From contig NC_016458.1 of assembly GCF_000226115.1 (NCBI RefSeq), forward strand, positions 496,001 through 560,000: a stretch of 64,000 bases of DNA. Direction: 5' to 3'. Origin of the DNA: Thermothielavioides terrestris NRRL 8126. Taxonomy: Eukaryota; Ascomycota; Sordariomycetes; Sordariales; Chaetomiaceae. The notes beneath the pieces were generated by a model. The model did not search any database, had not been told where the DNA came from, and saw nothing but the letters and a program-made list of their open reading frames with translations. Each line of letters begins with the position of its first letter. Position 1 is the stretch's first letter. Both the position numbers and the translations under genes were made by a program. Below are positions 1 through 9,908 of the stretch, one piece after another.

Positions 1-153
1 GACCTAGGGGGGTATATTAGAACCTAGGCCTCAATACTAGAGGCTTAGCACCTATAGGCTATACTACTGTAATTAGGATCCACTAGGGCTATAGATCTGG
101 ATGCCTAGAGTAGCCCTCCTCTATATACACTTTGATCAATACAACGAACAACA
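1..153 (+). mobile_element. Decayed copia LTR tail, truncated by window edge
   Basis: The window begins with GACCTAGGGGGG, a purine-rich tract nearly identical to the polypurine tract before the 3' LTR of the large copia element at 30254-30266. It is followed by TATTAGAAC, a C-to-T/G-to-A version of that element's LTR start TGTTAGAAC. The rest is AT-rich with many CTAG and TATA words. It is therefore read as the 3' LTR of a related, heavily mutated copia element whose body lies left of the window. The right end is uncertain (about 150-160) because no second LTR is present for comparison. Confidence 0.55.
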
Positions 154-692
154 CCTTCATTGATCACCATCTTTGTGTATCAGGCACTTCTTGATAGCTT
201 CATTGTCTCCATCCTACGTAGTAGCTCTGTCAGGTGGGACCACAGTGTTGATAATCAATCGCCTAGCCACTGGAATATAGCTTCGGGGAGAGTATCGTTC
301 CTCACAGTTATACCGGGATTTAGGGCGCCGCCCAACACGACCGGGACTTGTGAACAATGCTAGGAATGGTCGTGTGAACGATCATCGACTGCTGGCCGGT
401 ACAGTATATTGGCGAGTTAGGAAGGTCAGCACTGTGGGTTAGATGAATCACGGCCAACGTGATTTCTCCTAGCAGGTATTTTCGGCGCCCTCAACTCCCA
501 CGCCGACGGCCGAATAAGCCCCTTTCCTGTCGCTCCATACTTCGAGCGTTTTCCGCAACTTACACAACGCCAGTGACTCCTCAGCCAATGTGCTCTTAAT
601 CTTGCCGTCGTCTCTCTGACCGCGTGGATTTGTTGACTTTCATCGAAAAAGGGGTCATCGAAAAAGGGGTGCTCCTTAACCAAAGGGACAGC

Positions 693-747
<55 letters not shown>

Positions 748-2109
748 GGACTTGAAGGCGACTCGATGATATTGGGCCGCGGATGTGCGGGATTATTGTT
801 CCGCAGGCCCAGTAGATGGACGAGATGCGGCAAAGCATTCAGCTTCCAGCCTCCATCACCGCAGCAATGCAGCATGTCAACCTGCAGAGCACACCACACT
901 GCTTGAGTGGGGGTCCCAAAGCCCCACATAGTTGCAGCAATTAATTACCTCCCCCTTTCCTGATCAGCAACCCCCCTCCTCACTCCCTCAGGATCCAATG
1001 GATCCTTTCTCGGGCTTAAGACGTGTCTGTCAGTCCTCAGGAGCCCCTACGCGGCAACCATGATCCCATGCCTATCCTCGGGTTGTATCCGCTTTGAGCG
1101 ACCAATCCACTATTAGTGCCGAATTCATAGAGCATGGCCAGTCTCGATGCGAGCGAGGCTCCACAAACCCGGTGCATGCCATAGCCTCTGGTGGAAGAGG
1201 GCAAAAGCCAGCGCTGTTGAAAAGCCCGTGGCGCGGAAAAAGGGGCAACATCGTGCAAAGGGGGGCGGGTGCGCGATCGAGCCCCAGTAACCTGTGGCCT
1301 ATCCCGGCACAGCGTCCACCACCATCTTTCACTCATGCCTTTCCCATCCCGCGGTTTGATGCAGACGGTCCGCACGGGGACTCCCCAAGGTGATTGGGCC
1401 ATGATATGGCCGCTGCATTTCCATCACTGGAATCACACTCTGGCGAGTCAGCGATTACGAACATGGCCGCAGCAAATTTCGGCACTCAATCCTGATCCTC
1501 CCTCAAGAAGCTCGAACTCAAAGTGGTACAAACGGCTTTCAGGACAGTGGCTCAGGTGTGTCTTGGAATGTCTTGAGCTTATGTACGATAATCAGGAAAT
1601 TTGGGTTTGACTTGTGCTGAGACAAGAATTAGTCCCCCCTTTCTGGAGGTGCCACCACTCCATCACCGACGGAACCACATCCGGTGCATGGTGCTGGGAG
1701 CTGAGTGTACACAACAAAAATGGACTTGGCCAGAAATACGGCCCACGCCAGTGACACCCACCATCATGCCTCGATCGTGCCAAATGCGATACATATCACG
1801 CACTAATCTGTCGAGTGTGACATCGTTCGGTACCGGAAACGTCCCCCGAGAGGGCTCACTACGGTTTTCAAAATGTGCTAAATATATGAGTGACTCTTGA
1901 AGCTTCCCGCATGCAGCCCGTGGACCTTCTTCCACAGCCAGTGTAACGCGACCCACTGCCATCGCTCGTTTTCTCAAAGCTCGCAATCTTCGACCCTGAG
2001 CCGGTCTCTGTTGAAGTAAGTCTGGCACTCCTACCACTATGGGCAAGAATTCATCCGCAGAGGGTGCTAAAGGGCCAGCGCGCGTCAGCATTCAAAACAA
2101 ACAAACCCC
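154..2109. other. Gene-poor region, no supported gene
   Basis: No reading frame here has recognisable domains or convincing splice structure. The long frames around 1094-2091 overlap on both strands and look like chance openings. The stretch contains a tandem 15-bp duplication at 641-670 and a 51-base T homopolymer, listed separately. Confidence 0.5.
641..746. repeat. Tandem 15-mer plus 51-base poly(T)
   Basis: CATCGAAAAAGGGGT occurs twice back to back (641-655 and 656-670). A T homopolymer follows at 696-746, interrupted by no other base. On the minus strand this is a 51-base poly(A), which could be the tail of a retroposed transcript or a slippage-expanded microsatellite. Confidence 0.85.
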
Positions 2110-2211
2110 ATGGCCGACAAGCCCTGCGCCCACTTCTCCAAGCACGGCTGCACCACCATGGTGGCCAAGGACGGCGACCTGTGCGCAAACTGCCAGAAGA
2201 ACAACTGCTAG
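2110..2211 (+). CDS. Putative 33-aa Cys-rich microprotein
   Basis: An ATG at 2110 in a favourable context (ACCCCATGG) opens a 34-codon frame ending in TAG at 2209-2211. The peptide has five cysteines (residues 6, 14, 25, 28, 33) and histidines at 8 and 12. Its spacing C-x7-C-x10-C-x2-C-x4-C suggests a small metal-binding or disulfide-bonded fold. It has no signal peptide, so it would be cytosolic or nuclear. I have an impression that short fungal proteins of this layout exist, but I cannot name a family. Chance remains possible at this length; the non-random Cys/His pattern and sensible codons (AAG, GAC, GCC, TGC) favour a real gene. Confidence 0.45.
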   Translation: MADKPCAHFSKHGCTTMVAKDGDLCANCQKNNC

Positions 2212-3340
2212 GTGACCTGGCGCGGGTGCCCCAGTTCCAGGCTCTCGCAACTGTCACGGCTGGGAGGCCATCTTACACGTCTTGGAAGCAACCGGCGTCG
2301 CATTGAAGTCTCGAATTTTGATCTCCGTACTACCTGGCGCACTCCTCCTGGGAAAATAATGAGTTGACTGAGATCTTGGGGTAAAAAATGAATTAATAGG
2401 GAGGATAAGTCTCATTTTTGTGTCAAAGGAAGCGCCGGCGGCGAGAGCGAGACGGGGATTTGAGAAGTGTGAGGGAAAGGACGAAACGGGCGCTGTCTAA
2501 ATAATGGCTCGGTCTGCTAATGACTCTCGAGGGAAGTCCAAAACTCATTTCCTTGTCGCGATAGAGCTTAATATTGCGAGTGAAGGCTGGATGTGGTCTG
2601 GTCTTTGGATGTATTTCCTTGCATCAAGTGCGAATGAGTATCCGGATCGAGTTTATATAGGGATAACCGTGGCCAGTTCTTGCCTGTTAGTTTGGCGACT
2701 TGAAGATCCGTACGGAATATCCTGGGCGCTTCATTGATCATGAGCCTTTGACACCGCTTCAAGTCGTCATCCCATCTAGTTTCTTCTTCTACTGCCGAAT
2801 TCCCCAGACCATCAGCAATCCGGCAGGGCCTGGTGTGTGAAGTACAGTTGTGGAAAACTCACAGTCTATCTAGTTAATCAGCGCTTCTGCTCCTCAACTT
2901 GGGGTGCTCTATTTTGTCGGCAGCGGGCGCTATCGACGTATTTTATTTGGATGGCATGGCATGACAGCTGGCAAAACTGTAGATGAAAGTGACAAGCAAA
3001 ATACTTATTCGAGCTAGGTTTTATCTCATGTTTTCTTGTTTACCTATCCTTCCCTGTTCTATCCTCCCTGCTGCAGCAAATCCTTTCCACGAAGCACTTC
3101 CCTCCTATGTTATTTTACATCTCCTGTACGCTCCTCGTACTGGCAATCTTTGCCACGATAGCCAAAGCATCCTTTGTGCTCCTCGAGCGACAAAGGATTG
3201 TTAGCTCTTGTTCCTCGACCCTTCTCCTCGAGCAAGGAGAAATTGCAGCAGCGAGAAGAGATACAGGAGAGCTTTCATTGCAATCAATGTGGCGGACCAT
3301 CACTGGTTCCATCATTTGCCCAACCGACAACCTAATCGCC
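2212..3340. other. Intergenic, nothing recognised
   Basis: No supported coding region was found between the microprotein and the RRM-type gene. The final few hundred bases, CT-rich with pyrimidine runs around 3030-3080, would serve as promoter and 5' leader of the RRM-type gene. Confidence 0.45.
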
Positions 3341-4608
3341 ATGACGTATCCCCAAGAGAACGAGGCGTCCCAGTTACGCCAGGAGAGCTCAATATATACC
3401 CTTTCCCAGAACACTCAGGCAAGTCTGACCGCGTCCCTCTTCCCACGCGGCGCCGCGTCGGGGCTTTCGAGGTCTACTGTCCCAGCACCCCGTGCGCGCT
3501 GTGTTTCTCCCCAGAGATCCGCGGGCATCCTCGTCAACCCACAGCCCTTTCGACCTCTCTGGGAGTTGATGTAAACACTCCACTTTCTCTCATCCGGGGT
3601 TCGATACTAGTCGACATTCTAACCATGCGATTGTCCACAGAGCCCAATTGGCTTGAATGACCACACTCATGCCACACGACCATGGCTCAGACAAACACAC
3701 AACCCGAACAGCCCCATTCAGCGTCTGCCAGTTCTCGACAGTATTCCGAATGTCGACAATCCCCATATCCAACAGTATGGCCCGGCTAACATCGGGTCCT
3801 GTCATCCTTTTTCCGACTCTCATCCGGTTGCTAGAGCCCAGCTACAGCAATACCGCGCCGCCTTCAGACCCAGCGAGATGCTCAACCCCTACGTCAGGGC
3901 GTACAAGGAAAACCCGACTCCCGAGGAGGTTGTTAGACGAATTGCTGCGGGCGTCTCCCCAAATTACCAGGGCGACTACACCTTGGCCCGCAACCGTCCC
4001 GCCAACATCCCGCAACACGAGAACTGCTCAGTCTTCATCACCGGGTTACCGCCCAATGTCACCACTCATCAACTCCTTGCAGCGATTCGAGATACAGGGC
4101 GCGTTTGGGCGAGCGTAGTGTATCCTCCGACTTGGGAACACGGTCCCTCGGCGGCGAAGGTCACTTTTTTTTCGCTGCTGCCGCCGCGCAAACCTTCCTC
4201 AAGCGGTCCAATAGCGCCGAACAACCGAGCTTCATCGTCGGCAATCGCCGGGTCTGTGTGCGCCCGGATCGGAATCGCGTGGCCGCCCCGAGCGCCCCAG
4301 CGGATCACACGCGCGTGCTGAGCATCGCTGGCCCGAAGGACTTGGTGAATACGGCGAACCTATCGGCTCTCTTCTCGGCCGCGTTCGTTTACGAGACTGA
4401 CGACGTGATCGCCCTCGTCACAGGCAAAGTCATCAACGTCTTGGAGTGGCGCTTTGGCAGCTACCGCTGCCAGGCGGAGTGGGCGTGTCGGATGCTGCGC
4501 AGCGACGCCGCTTTCAGACAGGCCGGGGTCCGCGTCAAGTTCGAGCGCGACCCATGCGACCGTTCGGCACTGTACCAGTTGACTTCCACACGCTACTACC
4601 CTCCTTAG
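3341..4608 (+). CDS. RRM-type RNA-binding protein gene with frameshift
   Basis: The encoded protein carries a degenerate RNA-recognition-motif core (SVFITGLPPNVT, residues roughly 125-140). It is preceded by a conserved-looking segment with QYRAAFRPS and GDYTLARNRPANIP. It resembles a family of RRM proteins I know from Sordariomycetes, from memory only. The proposed model has exon 1 at 3341-3418, a GC-AG intron (CAG|GCAAGT, acceptor CCACAG) and exon 2 from 3641. Exon 2 is broken: the frame reading AAKVTFF must shift by one base inside an eight-T run (4165-4172) to continue as AAAAAQTFLKRS and on to the stop at 4606-4608. This is either a true inactivating indel or a homopolymer sequencing error. 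The N-terminal exon is the weakest part of the model. The stop overlaps that of the convergent P450 gene. Confidence 0.5.
4165..4172 (+). other. T8 run at frameshift site
   Basis: This is the position where the RRM-type gene changes frame. Upstream coding (SAAKVTFF) and downstream coding (AAQTFLKRSNS) are each continuous for over 140 codons but lie one base apart. Nine Ts instead of eight would put them in a single frame. Confidence 0.7.
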
Positions 4609-6268
4609 CTGGCCCTACCGACAACCTCGACCCTCACGCCCTTCGAGTCCAACCTCGGCGTCGCAACATGGTAGTCATGCAAGAACGCCACGTCGTCCGC
4701 CGTCGTGTCCACCAAGCGCATGTCCCAGCGCGCCATGGCCGCCACCGCCGCCGCCATCTCCGCGTTGGCCAGGTGCATCCCGATGCACATCCGCGGCCCC
4801 CTCATGAAGGCCAGCATGTACCTGCGGCGCGCGGCGCCCGCGGGGCCGAGCCAGCGCGCCGGCTCGAACCGCCACGGATCCGGGAAGAGGGCCTCGTTGG
4901 TGTGCACCAGCAGCGTGGAGGTGCTGAGCGGCGTGCCGGGCGGGAAGGTGAAGGTTTTCGAGCCGGAGTGGTAGACGATGGGCTCGTCGGGCGCGACGCG
5001 CGGGTTCCGCCCCGTCAGGCCGAAGCTGAGGCGGTGCGCCTCCTGGATGACGCCGTTGAGGTAGGGCAGCTGGTCGGGCGGGGTGGTGGTGGGCAGGTCG
5101 CGATCGGCGAGCTCTGCGCGCAGCTTGGCCATGGCGGGCGGGTTGGCGAGGAGGTGGCAGTGCGCCAGGGTGAGGGATTTGGCGGTCGATTCGGTGCCGG
5201 CCATGACGAGCAGCGTGGCTTCGTCTTCGAGTCGGTGCGGCGCCTTCTCGGGCGGTGGGAGGATTGGGCTGTCGCGTAGCGCGGTGAAGATGGTCGGGTC
5301 GGAGCGGCTGCTGCTGCTTCGGCCGTCATGTTTGTGCGCGAGGATGTCGCGGATTTCCCTGCGGATCCCTATGCGGAACTGGATCATGTCGCGCACGCCG
5401 GGCGGAGTGAAGCGCGCCCCAATGCTAGGGGGCAGCTTCCGCAGCAGGTCGCGCACCCAAGGGAAGTGAAGGTTAAACTTCACGCTGCGCAGTACGCCGG
5501 AGACGTTTTCGCGCTGCGTGTGCGCCAGTGCCGGGTCTGCCAGCAGATCTTGGCCATGGCCAAAGCAGTATTCACGGACCACGCTACCACACGGCATCGT
5601 CAACATACAGCAAAACAGAAGGGGTCAAAGAACGGATCACTCACTCGTTCGCAAGCCCAAAGTACAGATCTGAAAGGTTGAGCACAGCTCCACTCTCTCG
5701 GGCCTGCGCAAAGTGACGCTCCAGTTGGCCGACCTTGCTCCTGAGGCGCGGGGCCAGCCTGGCAACGTTCTGTTTCGAAAAGAAAGGGTTCAACGCTTCG
5801 CGGCGCCGCCTGTGGAGATCGTGCGAGACTGCGCCGCCGACCGAAGTGTTGATGCCGAGGCCCTTCACCTTGTTGAGGTCCTTGTCCCGCTTGTGGCCGG
5901 GGCCGGGGGCATAGATGGTGTCGAGGAATTCCGGGTCGGAGATTGACACCTCCGAGGGGGTGATTCGGACCACGGGCCCTGCATGAGGGAAGAATGAGTG
6001 GCTGGCCGGATCTTGGCTGGCCCGCGTTCCGATCGAACTCACCGTATTGCTCATGCAGCTGCTTGATCTTGAAAACGTATTGCCCGGGCTTGGCGACGTC
6101 GAAGTAGCACTCGTACCACGACGTGAGAGCCGCCAGGCTTGGCCCGGGAATGCCGGCGAGTGGGCTCAGAAACAGGCGGTAGATGGCCTTGAGCAGCACG
6201 AGGGACAGGACCAAGCACAGCACCCCAGCGCCGAGCCCGCCCGGCCACATCACGACAGACAGGCCCAT
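4605..6268 (-). CDS. Cytochrome P450 monooxygenase, trichodiene-oxygenase-like family
   Basis: Three exons (6268-6043, 5978-5645, 5583-4605) splice in phase to 512 residues, the usual P450 length. The N-terminus has a membrane anchor (WPGGLGAGVLCLVLSLVLL) followed by the Pro-rich hinge PLAGIPGPSLAA, so the enzyme should sit on the ER facing the cytosol. Other signatures are the I-helix AGTEST, the K-helix EAHR and the heme-binding loop FMRGPRMCIG with Cys453 as thiolate ligand. The segments YECYFDV and HEQYGPVVRITPSEV recall the CYP58-like group (trichodiene oxygenase and relatives) common in secondary metabolism; the substrate is not predictable. Introns are canonical (GTGAGT at both donors). 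The start at 6268 was chosen because the anchor begins there. Its TAA overlaps the RRM gene's TAG. It could act with the methyltransferase and second P450 nearby, but no backbone synthase is present. Confidence 0.88.
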
Positions 6269-6699
6269 CGCACGGGGTAGAAGGCGGCAAGGAGCCCAAG
6301 AGTAGCGGAACTTGGGATTTGACCGAGAAACAATCGACAAAAACTGAATGCTACCGCCTTCGTCTTTACAGTGGCGTACAGTCTGGTCTCAGATCTCGAT
6401 GTTGTCGGGGGAAACACGGCACGATTACCGTGTGCGGTCCTCCGGCGCCTCCGGATGTACAGTACACTACCGAAAGTACCTCTGAACGCGCATACATGAC
6501 GTATTCCGTACCGAGTAGGCTGTTGCGACAGCCAGTTGCGATCCTTGTCTTGGAGAAGGAGCTGGAGGATTGAGCTGATCCGGCCCCCACAGGCACACAA
6601 CGAGACCAACATCAACCGGCCCAATAACATTCTGCTTCATCGCGAGCCAGCGACCAAGAAGGGAAGGTCGGGTGACATAGCAACGCTTCTTTGCATCTC
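6269..6699. other. Intergenic, P450 upstream region
   Basis: Nothing coding is supported here. It lies between the P450 start codon and the PTH11-like fragment, and presumably holds the P450 promoter. Confidence 0.5.
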
Positions 6700-6701
6700 A
6701 C

Positions 6702-7110
6702 TCAACGACCCCCTGCGCCCCCGATCCCAGATCCTGCATCCCCACGGCCGTCTCCTGCGCCAATCCTTCTCGGTCGAAAGCGAGAGGTAATCGCCTGGAT
6801 GCGACGGCACACCGTTCGACGCCGAATCGGCCCCCGCGACCTCCGCGTAGGCCGCCGCTGCCTGCCGCAGCCCGCTGCTCCCCGCAGGCTCGGCCAGTCA
6901 CTCCAGAGAGAAGACCCGTGGACTCGACGCACGGTGCGCACCATCTCCTCGAGCGAGAGCCGGCTCACCAGCGGCCAGATGGTTGGCAGGCACGTCGCCA
7001 CGCCCGAGACGCCCATCTCGCCCATGGACCAGTAAATCTCGGTCGTCGGAGGGCTGATGCCGTCCGCGTTCTGGCACGGGTCTGGGCAAACAAGTTGCAT
7101 CCCCGCCATC
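6702..7110 (-). pseudogene. PTH11/SAT4-like rhodopsin-fold membrane protein remnant
   Basis: A minus-strand frame contains EIYWSMGEMGVSGVATCLPTIWP, residues resembling the last transmembrane helix region of fungal PTH11-like/SAT4-family receptors (pattern E-x-x-x-x-x-x-x-x-C-L-P-T-x-x-P). It is followed by a basic, Arg-rich tail of the kind seen in their cytoplasmic C-termini. The upstream six helices expected for a 300-400-residue protein are not found in any nearby frame; only a weak hydrophobic patch (ISGFIGLVVSLLV) occurs around 7150-7185 in a different frame. I read it as the 3' fragment of a degraded gene. It could instead be a chance frame. Confidence 0.35.
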
Positions 7111-8121
7111 GGGCCGCACCGTCAGAAACCAGTAGCGAGACGACGAGCCCAATGAATCCACTGATCCGCGGAAGAGGAATAACCCGCGGAAGAGGGATAA
7201 CCTCAGTTCGACCTGATTTATAAGCACTTGACTCCGGCCAAGTGGTTGTTTTGAGCACACAGCGAGCATTTTCGAGAGCGTGTGAGATAGATGGGTTCTT
7301 CTTTCATCAGCCGCCGATGTACCAGGGGGGAGGCATGTCAACACTCTGAGTCTACCGGCATGTGACCCTGCTCGAAGTGAAGCGGACGGAAAATCTACAG
7401 CCTCCACAGAGACCAGGGATGGGACAGCCGTACCCAGAAGACTGGGCTCACGGGACAGGCCCTGTCCAGCGATCCTGGCCGAGCTACAGGGCCAATTCGC
7501 TCCAGCAGCAAGATCCTTGCGGGTGGAGGTTAATCCTCAGTGTTGACATGCTCGCAACATCACTCTGCCAGGGACCATTCACTTGCATTCAAATAGCCGG
7601 TGATTAACCTTGGCCATTCTCCCTAACAGCATATCGGACCATAAGCATCGTTGAGGAGACACCTGCACTAGTCTCGTCGAAGTCAGTGGACGTAACTCTG
7701 TACATGGATGCTAATGACTATTATGGTCCGGTTTCAACTTTCAAGTCTTTTGTATAGCAAATGAACAACTGAGGCGAGTTGTGGGAGAGGAGGGCAAAGC
7801 GTCCAGTCCACTTGTCTGTTTCGCTCCCTGATGATATAGTACTGCCCACAAGAGAGGGTGAATATTATTACGGTGTATTTGTAGGATTATGCAAGCTTCT
7901 GCTGCAGCGGCCTGTGCCCTGCTTACACCACCCCTCCCAACGTGCATGAGGCCGAGTTCGTAATCCCTCGAACCAACGAACACACACGGATATAAGTGGG
8001 CTTATGCCCAACTGTTGTTCTCCCCTCAGGCTACAGAAGGCATTTCGTCATCTCCTGTCCAGTGTGCTTACCGTCCATCTATACCATCAACTCCATCACC
8101 CGAATTTCCCCAATCGCCATC
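7111..8121. other. Intergenic, methyltransferase upstream region
   Basis: No gene is supported. The last 120 bases before the methyltransferase ATG are CT-rich, typical of a fungal 5' leader. Confidence 0.5.
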
Positions 8122-9099
8122 ATGGACAAAAGCGGAGCCGCTGCCGTCGACTACCGCGGCCTCGGCAAGGACGTATTCGAGTTCTTCACGCACCGCACAG
8201 CCTTCAACAGCGCCGCGTATCTCCTCCCCACCATCGAGTCCATGAAGAAGGAGAACCCGCGGCTGAGGCTTCTCGACGTCGGCGCAGGCGTGGGTTCCGT
8301 GTCGGCCACGCTGGCGGAGGTCCTCGGGCCGGACGGGCACGTGGTCTGCACCGACCTGGCCCCGAGCGTGCTGCCGCAGGCCCAGGCGCTCGCCGAGTCC
8401 CGCGGCGTGACCAACATCTCGTTCCAGACGGCCGATGTGCACGCGCTGCCGTTCGAGGACGGCGAGTTTGATATTGTCCACTGCCACCAGCTGTTCGGCC
8501 ACATCAGGGACCCCGTCGCCGCCCTCCGGGAGATGCTGCGGGTCACCAAGCCCGGCGGGGTGATGGCTGCGCGCGAGGGCGATAAGGAAACTGAGATCAT
8601 TTGGCCGCCGCTGCCGGGGGTGCTGAAATGGCACGAGTATGCAAGATCTCTGATTTGTTTACAGCATCTCTGGCTGGTGCCTGGCTATCGGATCCCTGAC
8701 GTCGAGCTGCTAGGTTTGATTCAAACGTGGCCAAGGCACATGGTGGCACCCTGACTGCCGGTCGACAGCTCCTTGCTTGGGCTCTTGAAGGCGGGGCCAA
8801 GCGCGACCAGATTACGGTCAGCTACGGCACCTGGTTGACCTCGGAAGAGGCAACCAAGGCTGTATACGGTGTGTAGCGGCCGCCGTTGCATCTTTCGGTC
8901 TCGATGAGAACGCTGACCATGTGCCTTTCCAGCACGGGGTATCTCCAAGGTCTTGACGGGTCCGACCCGGCAAAATGCACTCAAGTTTGGTCTCTCGGAG
9001 GAAGATATTGATGAGATCTGCAGAGACACGCTGGCATGGGCCGACAGGGAAGATGCGACATGGCTCATGCTGCAGACGGAGATCATCATTCGGAAATAA
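8122..9099 (+). CDS. SAM-dependent methyltransferase (UbiE/type 11)
   Basis: Three exons (8122-8636, 8714-8868, 8933-9099) give 278 residues, a normal length for a class I methyltransferase. Motif I, the SAM-binding glycine loop, is LLDVGAGVGSVSATL at residues 50-64. The acidic loop end (VVCTDLAP) and the post-II motif with DGEFDIVHCHQ and LREMLRVTKPGG follow in the expected order. Cytosolic: there is no signal peptide or membrane segment. The methyl acceptor cannot be inferred. Introns are GTATGC...CTAG and GTGTGT...CCAG, both short. The start codon has a good context (CGCCATCATGG). The position between two P450 genes fits a role in tailoring a small molecule, but this is inference. Confidence 0.88.
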
Positions 9100-9908
9100 C
9101 TATGAAGGAGACTCGCGGCTAGTGAGGCTCATAATATACCAATGGTCACGCAAAGGCGTAGAGCAGCGAGGGCTCGTCGAAACGTCTATAGCCAGGCGCA
9201 TGTGTCGCAGGGTTCGGTATCCTACCCGTTACATGTCCTACTCTTTACAATGGTCCCGCAGCGTTGATAGCAACATCGATCACATACTAACCTAACCTCT
9301 TGGCCGTTTGGGAGACTATCTGCGGTGTCTGGATGTGGCATGTAATATCGCGTTCGCTTTCGCCGTGGCGCATCGCGGTTGGCGTGTGTTGCCGTCCCAC
9401 ACGTAGAAGATGCAGGCTGGTTCCATATCACGGCGATCCCCCTCCTTCCGTCATCATCAGCTTACTGTGCACTTTAATATGCTGCTGACGCGTTGGGGGC
9501 CAAGGAGCGGATACGTGCTCGCAGGTCCTGTTCGCGGGGTGCATGTCCTATGGAACGGGTAAGCGGCGCCGAATCTGCAAGTCCACGTCGCAATACATGA
9601 CCTAGGATTCTGCTTCCGTTCTACACATGCACTGTAGTGTAAATACACGATCGACGGGGGTGGCAGGCCAGTCCTCCTAACTAGCGGGCGCAGTACACTA
9701 GTGTAAGGAAGACGTCCTACCCAGGCAGTTAATTACTTGGAACGCTAGGTTCGTGAAGCTGGTACTGAAGTGACATACAAACTACTAAGACGGGAGCTTC
9801 CACTTCCTTCCTCGCAGGCAAAGCCGCCAGCATGGTTCGTTTGGTAGCGAACACCACACCAGCTAGGTAAGGTAGCCAGGTAGCCATCAACCCCTGGGCC
9901 CACTCTCC
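9100..9908. other. Intergenic between convergent methyltransferase and P450
   Basis: No coding sequence is supported. It includes the perfect 12-bp palindrome TACACTAGTGTA at 9694-9705, which recurs at 31322-31333. Confidence 0.5.
9694..9705. repeat. 12-bp palindrome TACACTAGTGTA, copy 1
   Basis: Perfect palindrome in non-coding DNA. The same word is found at 31322-31333. Confidence 0.8.

Noticed and set aside
426..929. Minus-strand frame containing a poly-lysine run
   Set aside because: The lysines are only the poly(T) read backwards; the flanks show no coding features.
1663..2091. Minus-strand 142-codon frame
   Set aside because: No domain, overlaps other openings, and its upstream end collides with the microprotein region.
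3571..3640. Intron with GTAAAC donor in the RRM-type gene
   Set aside because: With the ATG at 3341 it gives a stop just after the junction. It keeps frame only from another upstream frame with poorer coding content. Kept as an alternative, not as the model.
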